A DNA stretch of 64,000 nucleotides from Patiria pectinifera (GCA_029964075.1 CM057129.1:26217430-26281429), one strand, 5' to 3'. Numbered from the stretch's first letter, positions 32,972 through 43,602 are shown. Notes: generated from the sequence alone by a model not told the origin. Numbers and translations: made by a program.

Positions 32972-33640
32972 GGATAGTATTATTCTAAGTGCAGCTTAAG
33001 TACTAATCAATTTCCAAGCTATTGCTTGTGAAAAGTCAATAAAACAACATGTGTGCAATCACAATGATAAAACGGAGTTCAATATCTACACAAAGTCGTC
33101 TATATTTGTTGTGTTAATCTGTTATTAACATTATCACCAAGTGTTTGACATTACGAAGTCTATTTTTTCCCATGTTTCGTAGAATAGAAATCCAATAATA
33201 TTGCTGGTTAAATTGTAGCCAGGATTTTGTCAAGCAATCAATCAGCAATTACCAAAAAAATGCAGGAACAAACGATATAAGGATGTGAAGTTATACTCTT
33301 TTTAAGAATTGATGCTCATAAGAGCGTTTTTTCCCCAGACGAAAAGAAATTACCGGCACCATAGACCACGTAAAGTAATTCTGGTCGTCATTAGATTAAA
33401 AAAATAGGAATCTTCTCAAAAATGGTAATTGTCACATAGATGTTGCTGGGTTTACTGTCTAACTGTTCAGTTTAAGTTTCATCATAGTAAAATTTGTTCC
33501 AGTGTGAGCAGCAGTCATACTGGAGGTTTGAACAGTCGAACAAAGTTTCGTTTTACATATATTAAAGCAGATAAATGATAACTTAACTAAAGAATGGTTT
33601 AAAACTGATTTGAAGTGATAAAAATCCACGGTCAGATCTT
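32972..33640 (-). repeat. 3' flank of the 33.7 kb lectin
   Basis: The reverse complement carries the conserved lectin 3'-flank phrases (CTAATGACGACCAGAA near 33390, AGCAGCAGTCATACTGG near 33509). It has no genes. Confidence 0.5.
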
Positions 33641-33653
33641 TCCAAATGTCACT

Positions 33654-34190
33654 CTAGAGACAAGAGTCAACTTCCAGCCGCCCTTCTTTGTTGGTAGTGA
33701 AGCAGGATCCAGTAGGTGATCGCTCGCAAACCACCCGCACCGCAATCTTACACGGTACATCATTCCACTTATTCAGATCTACTGGCCATTGAACGACACA
33801 GTCCTCCTGCCCTCCGTAGTTATTCGGCTCTCCCTCCCTCCAGTTGATGTAGATTCCTCGACCGTCTTGAGACCCCTCACACTCCCACTCATCCTCCTGC
33901 CTGCGATCGGTGCAAGCCACCCAAATCACACTGTCTTGGGCCAAGCTCGCCAGGAAGTCGTTTTCCTGGTCAGAGTGCGGCGCTGCCATCTTGGCTCCCA
34001 GTCTACGGCAGGCTTCACGGGCGTCGTCGTACGTCAGAGGCTTTTGAGTGCTGAGGTAGCAAGATCCACCCCATTTCTTCCAGGGAGCAGTGCAAAGCCC
34101 ATGGCGTCGATTGCAGGATGGAGACAAGCTCAAGCTACCACTAAGAAGGAGTGTCAGTGATACAAAGATGCCAACTTTTCCACCAGACAT
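33654..34190 (-). CDS. Secreted C-type lectin, EPN type (lectin 4)
   Basis: 178 residues, no intron, start MSGGKVGIFVSLTLLLSGSLSLSPSC. It is the closest paralogue of lectin 1 in the 5' half, including promoter and signal peptide. Its loop (NWREGEPNNYGGQEDCVVQ, NKWNDVPC) is instead nearly that of lectin 3, which lies in the other orientation 6 kb away. That pattern fits gene conversion or recombination within the gene. The domain is complete with EPN, WND and the usual cysteines; the tail is GSCFTTNKEGRLEVDSCL. Small changes occur in the core (PHSDQEND, RQEDEWE). Confidence 0.9.
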   Translation of the reverse strand: MSGGKVGIFVSLTLLLSGSLSLSPSCNRRHGLCTAPWKKWGGSCYLSTQKPLTYDDAREACRRLGAKMAAPHSDQENDFLASLAQDSVIWVACTDRRQEDEWECEGSQDGRGIYINWREGEPNNYGGQEDCVVQWPVDLNKWNDVPCKIAVRVVCERSPTGSCFTTNKEGRLEVDSCL

Positions 34191-34340
34191 TGTGACAAAC
34201 CGACCACCAATGCAGCTTTCTGCTTGCTGCGCTTAATCCAATGCGCAAGTTGTAACACTTTAAATGGATTTGATATCATCACTTTATCCAGTAAATACAC
34301 CTGGTCTACAATCTGTTAAATTTTTCAGTGAGAGGCACGC

Positions 34341-34354
34341 GTTACCAAGACAAC
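34341..34354 (-). promoter_or_regulatory. X-box-like motif, proximal, lectin 4
   Basis: GTTACCAAGACAAC, 151 bp upstream of the ATG, the same spacing as in lectin 1. Confidence 0.5.
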
Positions 34355-34544
34355 ACAGCACAACAAAACCATCACCGTTGCATAAGTGGAAAATTAGTAA
34401 AAGGCCGCACTGCATTAATTATAAATGGCAAGTTTGTGAATGTGTTGTGACATGAGGTAATACCACTTTAAATGATTTTATATACCTTCATCCACTTAAC
34501 ATACCAGAGACGCAGTGTATTCAATATTTCAGTGACAGACACAC

Positions 34545-34558
34545 GTAACCATGACAAC
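34545..34558 (-). promoter_or_regulatory. X-box-like motif, distal, lectin 4
   Basis: GTAACCATGACAAC in the duplicated promoter block, as at 7787. Confidence 0.45.
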
Positions 34559-34976
34559 ACAGAACAACAAAACCATCATCGTTGCCTCGGTGGACAATTA
34601 ATGAAAATCGTGCTGCTTTAATTACAATGCTAGTCTTTGTGCTGGGACCGGAGGCAATATTTGACCAAAAAGTTGCGAATTATTTGCAAATTATTACTGT
34701 ATTCTAAGCTCCAGTTTACAATCCTTAACAATAATTGTCTAAATGGCCTGAAATTTGCGCTCCATCGCGCTATTTTCGAGTTTAATCCCGAATACAGATT
34801 CCTTCTCTAACTGCTATTTTTCTATCAATATAAAATTACTCACTTTTGAATGAGACACTGACTGAAGAAAAAACGCCCATGTTTAATTATTGAATTATTA
34901 TTTTACAATTGAAATAATTGGCTGCCAGACAATAATTCAATTCTCGCGGGGTAGGTCGCATTGTTCCCGCCCACAA

Positions 34977-35405
34977 TCAGTATCGATAATGTGCGGACCG
35001 ACAGCCAGTCTGCTCGTAAAGCGGATCAGTTTGTGCCCGAAACAAAAACTCCTTTTCTTCAGAGGTATGCAGAATGTCTAAAAACAAACTATTTAAAGGA
35101 GGGTTTTCGGTCGGAAAAAAAGGATCGGTGCAAGCCACCCAAATCACACTGCCTTGGGTCAGGCTTGCCAGGAAGTCGTTTTCCTGGTCTGAGCGCGGCG
35201 CTGCCATCTTGGCTCCCAGTCTACGGCAGGCTTCACGGGCGTCGTCGTACGTCAGAGGCTTTTGGGTGATGAGGTAGCAAGATCCACCCCATTTCTTCCA
35301 GGGAGCAGCGCAAAGCCCATGGCGTCGATTGCATGGAGACAAGCTGAAGGTACCATTTACAAGAATTGCCAGTGATACCAAGATGCCAACTTTACCAAAA
35401 GGCAT
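34977..35405 (-). pseudogene. C-type lectin truncated after VACTD (3' half replaced)
   Basis: The promoter, start (MPFGKVGILVSLAIL at 35405; an ATG four codons earlier is also possible) and first half of the lectin domain are intact and nearly identical to paralogues. At about 35122 homology stops abruptly inside the phrase for ACTDR. The frame runs on for about 50 residues into distal lectin 5'-flank sequence that matches 40560-40740. The sugar loop, EPN/QPD and WND motifs and the last six cysteines are lost. The open product, if made, would be a signal peptide plus half a domain with an unrelated tail. It is most likely a rearranged pseudogene. Confidence 0.85.
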
Positions 35406-35567
35406 GCTGTAAAACATTGTTTACAATAAAACCATGACCACTTCGGCTTTCGTCGCACTGCACCAAATTTAGTGCGCAATATATAGTACTCTTAGTTTTA
35501 ATAATCGGCTCCATCGGATCAATATACCAGGATTCCATCCTTTCAATAATTTCAGTCAGCGATAAGT

Positions 35568-35581
35568 GTGACCATGACAAC
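35568..35581 (-). promoter_or_regulatory. X-box-like motif of the truncated lectin
   Basis: GTGACCATGACAAC, 163 bp upstream of the chosen ATG, followed by the conserved ACACAGCACAACAAAACC. Confidence 0.45.
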
Positions 35582-35916
35582 ACAGCACAACAAAACCATC
35601 ATCGTTGCCCAGGTGCGAAACTGGGCTGTGGTCATACTGCATTTATTAAAATACAAGTCCACGCGTTGTGACATGGAGCATGCAGTATTTGACAAAAAAA
35701 ATTGAGCATTGTATTTGTATAAATTATTACTTTATTCGTGTAGCTTCAGTTCACAATCTTCGACAATAATTGCCAAAATGGCCTTAAAGTTTTGTTCCTC
35801 GTACTATTTTCGAGTTTCATCCCGGAAAATAGATTTCTTTTCTAAATTGCTATTTGTCTAGTATTTCAAAAGTGATTCTCTGTTGAGTGAGACATGGACA
35901 CACAAAAAAACACGTG

Positions 35917-36539
35917 CTCGGCATACAGACGGAATCTGTTCGTCGCAGCGTGAGAGACGAGACCACCATTTTTTTTTCAAGTTGCATGTATAATGTTAAC
36001 ATCTTTATCCATCCAATAGAACCTAAAAGGTCACCCCTGGTGCGCGCTTCCGGAACCCTTGGATAGGAAAATGTACCAGCAAAAATTCTAAAATTTGCAA
36101 CTATTTTTGGTACATTGATATCTTGAGAAAATCACCCCCGGAAACAGCTTTTTGTAGAATTGTTACTGGCATATTGATTAATGGAAACAGATCATAAGAT
36201 GGAATTTGCGCCGGGGGTGATGTAAACCTAATATTAAATTTATGGAAACCGACATGAAAGACAAATATTGTGCCAAAAATTGTCCTCTCATTTTCGAAAA
36301 TCTTAAATACATAGGCCTATGGACTAAAAAATTTGTGGCGGTCATTTGGTGAAAACTGGAAGTTTAAAAGAATGCCAAAATGACTTTTAGGATTGAAAAT
36401 TATTTAGAATAAGTTTAAAGGACTCATTGGCAATTACAAAAAAATCCAAAATGACCGCTGATGAGGACTGCAGTCAAGCCGGCCCGACTAAATGTAGAAC
36501 CCATCGGCTGTATATGGTGTAGGTAGGTAAATCTTCGTG
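35917..36539. other. Non-coding
   Basis: It starts with a phrase shared with 37505-37600 (CAGACGGAAT, TTTTTTTCAAGTT, ATCCATCCAATA). GGGGGTGATGTAAACCTAA at 36213 resembles the 3' tail of the SINE family at 22.2 kb. No gene is seen. Confidence 0.4.
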
Positions 36540-36800
36540 AAGCAGAAGCATTGCCATTGATGGGAAGATGCAAACAAAACGATACATTTTTCAAAATTTC
36601 TGACGTGTTCTTAATCTGCATAGGGGTTTCTTCCTTTTGAGCGTTACAAGGCACCAGCCATCGACACCACGAGCATTATGACAAATGAGACAAATTAGAT
36701 GAAGCGACTACTACAAAGGTATGGGTTATTGATTGAGTCTCAAGTGAGCTTACATCAAGTCAATTATCCATTTATGGCGTGGTTACCATAACAACTCAAG
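36540..36800 (-). pseudogene. 5' remnant of a second-class lectin (promoter, leader and signal segment only)
   Basis: The reverse complement matches the leader and start of the genes at 43422, 48220 and 52620 (CGTTACAAGG, AAAAGGAAG, AAGAACACGTCAGAAATT, the signal-peptide bases GTTTGCATCTTCCCATCA) and carries a perfect X-box at 36782. After about 30 codons the lectin homology ends. No domain follows. Confidence 0.7.
36782..36795 (-). promoter_or_regulatory. X-box motif of the 36.6 kb remnant
   Basis: GTTACCATAACAAC, matching RYYNYYATRRNRAC at every position. Confidence 0.5.
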
Positions 36801-37614
36801 CATGTAGCACAATAAAATGACACAATAACATAATCTTTGGTTAAAACGAGGCAAATATTTCAAGTGTTCGTAGACAACAGGAAAACTACATGAGTTTTTG
36901 ACTGGAAAAGGCGAAGTGAATAATATGCACAAATATTATAAAACGGCATTTAAAATGTCAGTTAAGTTACATTTTCCGTGTTATTTTTTAGTTTCATTTT
37001 GAAAACAGATTTCTTTTGCTGAATTGTTATTTTTCTAGTAATTCAAAAGTAATTCTTGTTGAATGAGACATTGACGGGCAAAATTCGGCCCTTGTTTCGC
37101 AATTGAATTATTACTGGACGGTTTTCGGTTGGAATAAAACAGTTGAATTGAATATGTTGAAGAACACGTGGAACGCAACTTTAATGTAATAAAAACATAT
37201 CCCCGGAAATAAGGGCATGGAGAGGCGAATGTGGAGAATGTATAACCGAAGTTTGAATTGTAATCATTCCGTTATGTATGGCTCATGGAGCCTTGCGAAA
37301 TATGAGAAAGCCAATGGTCAAAAGGTTGCTTGCCAGTATGAGCAACTTGTGTATCGAGTATCAACCTCATTCCCATGGTGTCGAGCAGTACGCTCCTATT
37401 ACCTGCTCTCTCACCCTGGTACCGGATTATTTGCATGTCCAAATATCTTGAGCATGTAAATTAAATATGGGATAGTCTGGTGCCTGCCTATTCTGAAAAT
37501 CAGAGTTTTTATGCGGTGTTCGGTGTACAGACGGAATAAATTGGAGATACTAAAAATAATAATTTTTCAAGTTACAATGTTAAAATCGGTATCCATCCAA
37601 TATGCAGTAATTCT

Positions 37615-37810
37615 TTTCAATATTTCGGACGCGTTCTCCATCTGTGAGGGCTTCAAGGCACCAGCCAGCGACACAACGAGCATTATGACAAATGAGACAA
37701 ATTGGACTAAGCGACTACAACAAAGGTATGGGGTATTGATTGAGTCTCAAGCGAGCTTACATCAAGTCAATTATCCATTTATGGCATGGTTACCATAGCA
37801 ACTTAAGCAT
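37615..37810 (-). pseudogene. Second solo 5' remnant of a second-class lectin
   Basis: It shares GGCACCAGCCAGCGACACAA, GAGCATTATGACAAATGAGA and AAGTCAATTATCCATTTATG with the active class-2 promoters. No signal peptide or lectin domain follows. It is the only copy with GTTACCATAGCAAC, a textbook X-box, at 37789. Confidence 0.7.
37789..37802 (-). promoter_or_regulatory. Perfect X-box in a solo promoter
   Basis: GTTACCATAGCAAC agrees fully with the RFX-type X-box pattern, but no intact gene lies within 4 kb in its direction before the 36.6 kb remnant. Confidence 0.5.
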
Positions 37811-39090
37811 GTAGCAGAATAAAATGACACTTGTAACACATTAGCTTAATATTTGGTTTAAACGAGGCCAATATTCCAAGTGTTCGTAGACGATGGTAAA
37901 ACTATCGGACCAGTGAGAAGCCAAACACATTACAAAGCTGATGAACATTAAAGATACCAACATGCCAAGTGTAGCTTTATTAGGCTATTATATAATTCTC
38001 CAAAGCTAATGCTTTCAAAAGTCAATACAACAGTGTTTACAATCACAATAATAAAACTGGAAAATTTAAAATACGGAGTTCAATATGTACAAAAAGAGTC
38101 TCGATATTCGTATCTCGTGTATGCGTTTCAGAGGAAAAGCCCATGGTTTAAGTGCTTATCTTTTATAAACGTTTATCGCAATTTGTTGACGTTACGACGA
38201 CCACGATGTTCATAATAGTTGCAGAATTCTACCATGATTCCAGTTTGAATTGTTAGGGATGTCACGGTTAAAGTCAAGCGCAACCAATCAGCAATCACCC
38301 AAAGAGATATATGACGCATGATCGTATGGTGCACAGCAAAATGTTAATTCTTGGCACTAATAATATCTACCCTTAAAAATTGATCTGGAAAGCAGACAGG
38401 ATGATTTGCATTTATCCAAAAAGTAACCTAGCGAATTATTTTCTCAAAGCTCACTTGGATTAAAGATCGCAGTGGTACTATACACCCCGTGAAATTATTC
38501 CGTCTGGCTAACTGTCATTTAGGAGAAATCAAGAATTATAGGTGATTTCCAACCATCAGTCAATCGACTAATTTGTTACAAAAAGGTTGCTATAGGCGAA
38601 ATCGTGTTTCGTGATCAAAAGGTTGAGCATGTGTTTGATGGTTTTCCCATTTTTCTCAACAAGTGTAATATCCACTGACCTGAAACTTTAACAGGTTAGG
38701 TTTTGAACATTTTTCTTTGGATTTTGAGTGGTGTTATTATCGGAAACGAAAAAAATGCATGACAAGCAAATAATCATAATGGCTTGAATCGGTGCGTCTC
38801 TTTTCGGAATGGTCAGAAGGAAGGAAACTATTGGACTTTTACTAAATTTCATGACTTATGAAATAAACTAGGATGGAGACTTGGAGACATTAACCTAATA
38901 AAGGTTGTACTCTATTTGTGTGAGAACGAGGATAATGATAAGTTTGATAATTCAAAGGTCTGTAGATCGTCAATAGTTCTGAAACTTACCGCCCAAGGCA
39001 AATCCTTACTAGAAGAAAGGTCAAAACCCCTTCCGAAATCATTCCTTCTGGTAGGATCTCATTTATACCAAGACATTTATATAAGAAAGT
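37811..39090. other. Non-coding lectin-flank sequence
   Basis: 37830-38330 is paralogous to 43640-44060, 48440-48860 and 52880-53250 (upstream flank of class-2 lectins). 38340-39090 holds nothing recognisable. Confidence 0.5.
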
Positions 39091-39328
39091 AATCTGACGA
39101 ATGGTAAGTGGCATATAGGCCTACGTGTTATTTGCTTGACTGATCTGCAGTTCGTTCCAATTTCATCATCAATGCGAAAAGTCCAGCTAAAGCAGCATTC
39201 CTACGTGAAGATTCCAACAGCCAAAAACAAAAACAATCTGCATGATGACAGTATACAAATTACCAATACAATTGTTCAAAATGATTTGAAGTTTTTAAAA
39301 TCCACGGTTAATCATTCAAAATGTGGTT

Positions 39329-39555
39329 TTAGAGGCAAGAGTCAACTTCGATCCGCCCTTCGTTGTTGGTAGTGAAGCAGGATCCGAGAGATTGTCGCTT
39401 GCAGACCGTCAGCAGCTTCACCTCACACCGTACGTCATTCCAATTTTTGCTTGCCAGTATGTAGCACAATGTTCCCCCCACTCCTCCATTATTCGGTTCT
39501 CTGTCGTTCTATTTGCTGTAGATTCCATGCCCTCTTTGAGACCCCTCACACTCAG
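39329..39555 (-). pseudogene. EPN-class lectin C-terminal fragment, unit A
   Basis: It starts 15 bp after the stop of the lectin at 39571 with an SECEGSQRG phrase, runs through an NNGG loop and WNDVRCEVKLLTVC, and ends in the family tail at 39329. It has a stop early in the fragment and a frame break in the loop. There is no start or promoter. The same fragment in unit C is open. Confidence 0.8.
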
Positions 39556-39570
39556 ATCTCATTACAAGCT

Positions 39571-40104
39571 CTAGAGACAAGAATCAGCTTCAAGACGCCC
39601 ATCGCTGTTAGTAGTGAAGCAATGGGTACGAGGTTGCTGTTTGCAAACGGCCAGCTGCTCGCCATTGCACCGATAGTCATTCCACTTCTTGTCTCGTGAC
39701 CGTATGGTTGCACAGTGCTCATTTCCGCCGAAATTATCGGGCTGCCCACCTTTCCAGTTGGTGTAGATTCCTTGACCGTCTTGAGACCCCTCACACTCCC
39801 ACTCGCCCTCCTGCCTGCGATCGGTGCAAGCCACCCAAATCACACTGCCTTGGGCCAGGCTTGCCAGGAAGTCGTTTTCCTGGTCAGAGTGCGGCGCTGC
39901 CATCTTGGCTCCCAGTCTACGGCAGGCTTCACGGGCGTCGTCGTACGCCAGAGGCTTTTGGGTGATGAGGTAGCAAGATTCACCCCATTTCTTCCAGGGA
40001 GCAGTGCAAAGCCCATGGCGTCGGTTGCAGGATGGAGACAAGCTCAAGCTACCACTAAGAAGGAGCGTCATTGATACCAAGATGCCAACTTTTCCACACG
40101 ACAT
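39571..40104 (-). CDS. Secreted C-type lectin, QPD type (lectin 5)
   Basis: 177 residues, no intron. The signal peptide is residues 1-24 (MSCGKVGILVSMTLLLSGSL...). The domain opens at C33 and C44 (GLCTAPWKKWGESCY). Other cysteines are 61, 93, 104, 131, 146, 154, 162 and 176, with C26 after the signal. The calcium/sugar site reads QPDNFGGNEHC (QPD 121-123) and KKWNDYRC (WND 141-143). QPD predicts galactose or GalNAc preference. The expected canonical pairs are C61-C154 and C131-C146. The mature chain has 11 cysteines, leaving one free for an interchain bond. TATA and X-box lie upstream at 40200 and 40274. Confidence 0.92.
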   Translation of the reverse strand: MSCGKVGILVSMTLLLSGSLSLSPSCNRRHGLCTAPWKKWGESCYLITQKPLAYDDAREACRRLGAKMAAPHSDQENDFLASLAQGSVIWVACTDRRQEGEWECEGSQDGQGIYTNWKGGQPDNFGGNEHCATIRSRDKKWNDYRCNGEQLAVCKQQPRTHCFTTNSDGRLEADSCL

Positions 40105-40199
40105 TTTGACAAACTTGGTTCACCAATAAAATTATGACCAGTGCAGCTTTCTCCTTGCTACACTTAATTCAACGCGCAAATGCCAACACTAGAAAAGGC

Positions 40200-40207
40200 T
40201 ATTTATA
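40200..40207 (-). promoter_or_regulatory. TATA box, lectin 5
   Basis: TATAAATA on the minus strand, 96 bp upstream of the ATG. The same motif stands in units B and C. Confidence 0.6.
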
Positions 40208-40273
40208 TCATCACCTTCATCGAAACAATAATACCTGATTGCAATCTATTCAACATTTCAGTGAGAGGCACAC

Positions 40274-40287
40274 GTAACCATGCCAAC
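40274..40287 (-). promoter_or_regulatory. X-box-like motif, lectin 5
   Basis: GTAACCATGCCAAC, 170 bp upstream of the ATG. Confidence 0.45.
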
Positions 40288-40559
40288 ACAGCACAACAAA
40301 ACCGTCATCGTTGCCACATTGGAAAATGGGGAATGGTCGTACTGCATTTATTAAAATACAAATCTAAGTGTTCTGACATAAGGCGATATTTGACTAAAAT
40401 GTATACAATTATACGATGAATATGCAAGTTATTACTGTATTTTTGGCTTCAGTTTACAATCCTTTATAATAGTTCCCCGCGCTATTTTCGACTTTCATCC
40501 CGAAAATAGATTCATTTTCTAAATTGCTGTTGTTTTTTAATGAATAAATACAAAAGTTA

Positions 40560-41029
40560 ATCACTTTTGAATGAGACATCGACTGGAAAAAAAAGGTTTT
40601 GAATTATTACTATAAATTTCGAATTATTGGCTTCAAGTCAATAATTCTGATCTCACGGGATATGCTGGTTCCTGCTCCATAATCAGTATCAATAATGTAC
40701 CGACCAGGAGCCATCTTCTCGCAAAGTGGATCTGTTTATGCCCCCTCCCCCCACATAATAACTTTTCTGAGTGTTAAAAAACACACATCCAATCTCTCCC
40801 CGTTTCCCCCTGTTGTTACGCCGCTGAGTCGACGAAATAATTCACAGTCAAGGTTAAAACACGTATATACATGTAAGAATTGTAATCACCAAGTATCGGA
40901 TATCAACCCATTAATTACCATTGTGGTGTCGGATCAGGATACAGGAAGCAAGTTTCCCACAGAGGGGCTGCTATTGGAAATGAAGTGGGCCCTGTGGACG
41001 AGTGTGACCGGGAATCGGTTCACACCAGG
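40560..41029. repeat. Lectin distal 5' flank joined to retrotransposon 3' tail
   Basis: 40560-40740 matches 46220-46400, 50660-50830 and the join region at 34860-35050. 40800-41020 matches the 3' tail of the non-LTR remnant at 9300-9480. Confidence 0.6.
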
Positions 41030-41406
41030 CGCGGATCCGGGGGGGGGGGCGAAACCCCCCAGCTCTGTCAACATGTTTTTGTTCGTCATAGAAATTCATG
41101 AAAAAAATGCGACCCTCCCCCCGCCCCCGACACACAATTGGTTTTTGCTAGTAATAATGTCCGCCTTGCACAAAATACGTACAGAGATAGCTTGGTTAGG
41201 GGTACATGTATATTATTTTGTGATATAGTGTTAATAATCGTCGCATTTGAACACGCTCCCATTGAAAGTATGGAACGAGCCCCCTCCATCCCGCGCTATT
41301 TGATTTTACGGAGACTGGGTCGTCTGAGAAAAAAACATCTCTACATTTCAGATTTGTGTTGCCTATACAAACCCCACCCTGCAATAATTCCTGGATCCGC
41401 CCCTGC
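41030..41406. mobile_element. hAT-like MITE with poly(G) terminus
   Basis: The left end CAGGCGCGGATCCGGGGG and right end GGATCCGCCCCTG (41394-41406) are inverted. The left end also occurs in units B (46507) and C (50939), where a G run follows. No convincing 8 bp target duplication is seen for this copy. It has no protein frame. Confidence 0.55.
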
Positions 41407-42864
41407 ACACTAACTCTTTCAAAGATATTACTAGCGAGCAAATAGATGCTCTTCATATGTATTCGGGTAAAATACTGTGGTTTGAAGTCCTTTTTGGCAA
41501 GGCAAATCACTGTTAGATCATGTCTTTGATACCGTAATATCATTCTTAATTATCGGCGTTTGGGGCAGATTTGATAAGACTACGGCTATAAGGATGAAAC
41601 AATAGACTAACGACAATGAATAGAAAGTCGAAAAGCAGTAAATGATAAATATTTGAATAAGCAAATAAACCACAAAGGTATGTCTTACTTAGACTAAATT
41701 ATAACTTTTTATTTAAAATTGTAAACTCGTATACTTTTTTAATTTTCAATATGATATGGATTTTGGATATATTATCGCTTTACGTTTATACCAAAACATT
41801 ATATTGTAATTTATTTATATATGTATTACTTTCGCTTGCTTTTTTGTTGTTCCATAATTAAACAAACCAATTTCACGATCTATTACATTATATTGTAATA
41901 TATTCATAAATATTACTTTGGCTTTGTTTTTTATTGTACTATTATTAAACAAACCAATTCAACGATCTATTTTAAAGTAAGTTTTAATTCGCTTCAAAAT
42001 AAGCACCATGGATATAGACCCAAACCCATGCGTTTTAGTAAATGTGTCTGCGTTTAAATAGTCTTTGTAATATAAGACAGCCTGGGTCAAGAATATGGCA
42101 ATGCCGCTCGGACCGAAACGTTGGTGTCCTCATTTAGGTTCCTCTACTTTCATGGATGCGAAAAAAGACATAATTGTTTAGCCTGCTTTTGTTGATTGTC
42201 ATTTAAAAAGAATTAAAATCAGAGAAAACCACGTGATGTTTGGTGCGGATGTTGAAATAAACGTAGTTCAACTTACAATGCACATGCGTAGAAAGGATGG
42301 AGAGGTTTGAACAAGCACACAGTCATTGAGGCCGGTAAAAGTCACATCCCCTTCACACTTTGTATGTTAATCCAAATTAAAGACTTACGCTTCCAGTGCT
42401 GCAAAGTTATCCTGATGACGAACAGATCCAACTGTGAAGAATATCGCTGACCGTTTCCTCTCAGAACCAAGGACGACTCACAGCAAAGGTACATGGTACT
42501 ACAGCATTTTACCTAGTTGATCACGTGATTAAATGTGGAATTAATGTTAGAGCTATTTCGAGTCATTCATGAATTTCATGTTGAACACCCCTTGTGACAA
42601 CGCACATTACGGACACACTCTCGCAAAATGTGGTCCGGGTGCTTTCTATACAAAAACCTCGTTGGCTCGGGGTTTTGTATGTAAACGTTATCAGTCAGCC
42701 GATCACGCTCAATTGACTTCGGCCAAACCGCAGTCCCATCATAAGAAATAAGTTAACAATGTTATCCGGACCGTTTTTTTTTCGAGAGTGTGTCTGTAAT
42801 GAGTCCTAAATATGCAGATTTCCCGAAAAGTTGATTTTCCCGAAAGCAAATCGCAGTACAAGCT
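41407..42864. repeat. Block shared with 9.5-10.5 kb
   Basis: The shared phrases are listed under the 9347-10530 entry. From 42545 the sequence (GAGTCATTCATGAATTTCATG, GTTGAACACCC) matches 47655 and 52055 in units B and C. There is no gene. Confidence 0.55.
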
Positions 42865-43422
42865 CTAGAGACAAGAATCAGCTTCAAGACGACCTTCGCT
42901 GTTAGTAGTGAAGCAATGGGTACGAGGTTGCTGTTTGCAAACGGCCAGCTGTTCGCCACTGCACCGATAGTCATTCCATTTGTTGTCTGGTGACCATATG
43001 GTTGCACAGTGCTCATTTCCGCTGGCATTATCGGGCTGGTCGCCCATCCAGTTGATGTAGATTCCTCGACCGTCTTGAGACCCCTCACACTCCCACTCAC
43101 CCTCCTGCCTGCGATCGGTGCAAGCCACCCAAATCTCACTGCCTTGGGCCAGGCTTGCCAGGAAGTCGTTTTCCTGGTCTGAGCGCGGCGCTGCCATCTT
43201 GGCTCCCAGTCCACGGCAGGCTTCACGGGCGTCGTCGTACGTCAGAGGCTTTTGGATGATAAGGTAGCAAAATCCACCCCACTTCTTCCAGGGAGCAGTG
43301 CAAAGCCCATGGTGTCGGTTGCATGAAGCAGACGGGCTGAAGCTACCACTAAGAAGCATTGCCAAAGAAAGGAAGATGCAAACGAAACGATACATTTTCA
43401 AAACCTCTGACGTATTCTTCAT
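42865..43422 (-). CDS. Secreted C-type lectin, QPD type, second class (lectin 6)
   Basis: I chose the start at 43422 (MKNTSEVLKMYRFVC), giving 185 residues, by comparison with the 185-residue gene at 59271; the frame is open 18 codons further upstream, and MYRFVC nine codons in is also possible. The signal peptide (FVCIFLSLAMLLSGSFS) differs from the MSCGK class. The lectin core is the common one (RGLGAK instead of RRLGAK). The loop is NWMGDQPDNASGNEHC with NKWNDYRC, predicting galactose-type binding. The tail is THCFTTNSEGRLEADSCL. It is the only intact member among the three class-2 copies of the tandem units. Confidence 0.88.
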   Translation of the reverse strand: MKNTSEVLKMYRFVCIFLSLAMLLSGSFSPSASCNRHHGLCTAPWKKWGGFCYLIIQKPLTYDDAREACRGLGAKMAAPRSDQENDFLASLAQGSEIWVACTDRRQEGEWECEGSQDGRGIYINWMGDQPDNASGNEHCATIWSPDNKWNDYRCSGEQLAVCKQQPRTHCFTTNSEGRLEADSCL

Positions 43423-43588
43423 CTGTGTAAGGTTGTCTGCCTTTTGAGCGCTACAAGGCACCAGCCAGCGACACAACGAGCATTATGACAAATGAGACAA
43501 ATTAGATGAAGCGACTACTACAAAGGTATGAGTTATTGATTGAGTCTCAAGTGAGCTTACATCAAGTCAATTATCCATTTATGGCGTG

Positions 43589-43602
43589 GTTACCATAACA
43601 AC
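43589..43602 (-). promoter_or_regulatory. X-box motif, lectin 6
   Basis: GTTACCATAACAAC, perfect against RYYNYYATRRNRAC, 167 bp upstream of the chosen ATG. Confidence 0.55.

Noticed and set aside
39696..40074. Long open frames antisense to the lectins (89-126 residues, seen at every copy)
   Set aside because: They overlap conserved lectin codons on the other strand, appear at each paralogue because the core DNA is nearly identical, and resemble no known protein.
40695..41228. 177-residue plus-strand frame
   Set aside because: It spans lectin flank, retrotransposon 3' tail and a poly(G) element, so it is a chance fusion of repeats.
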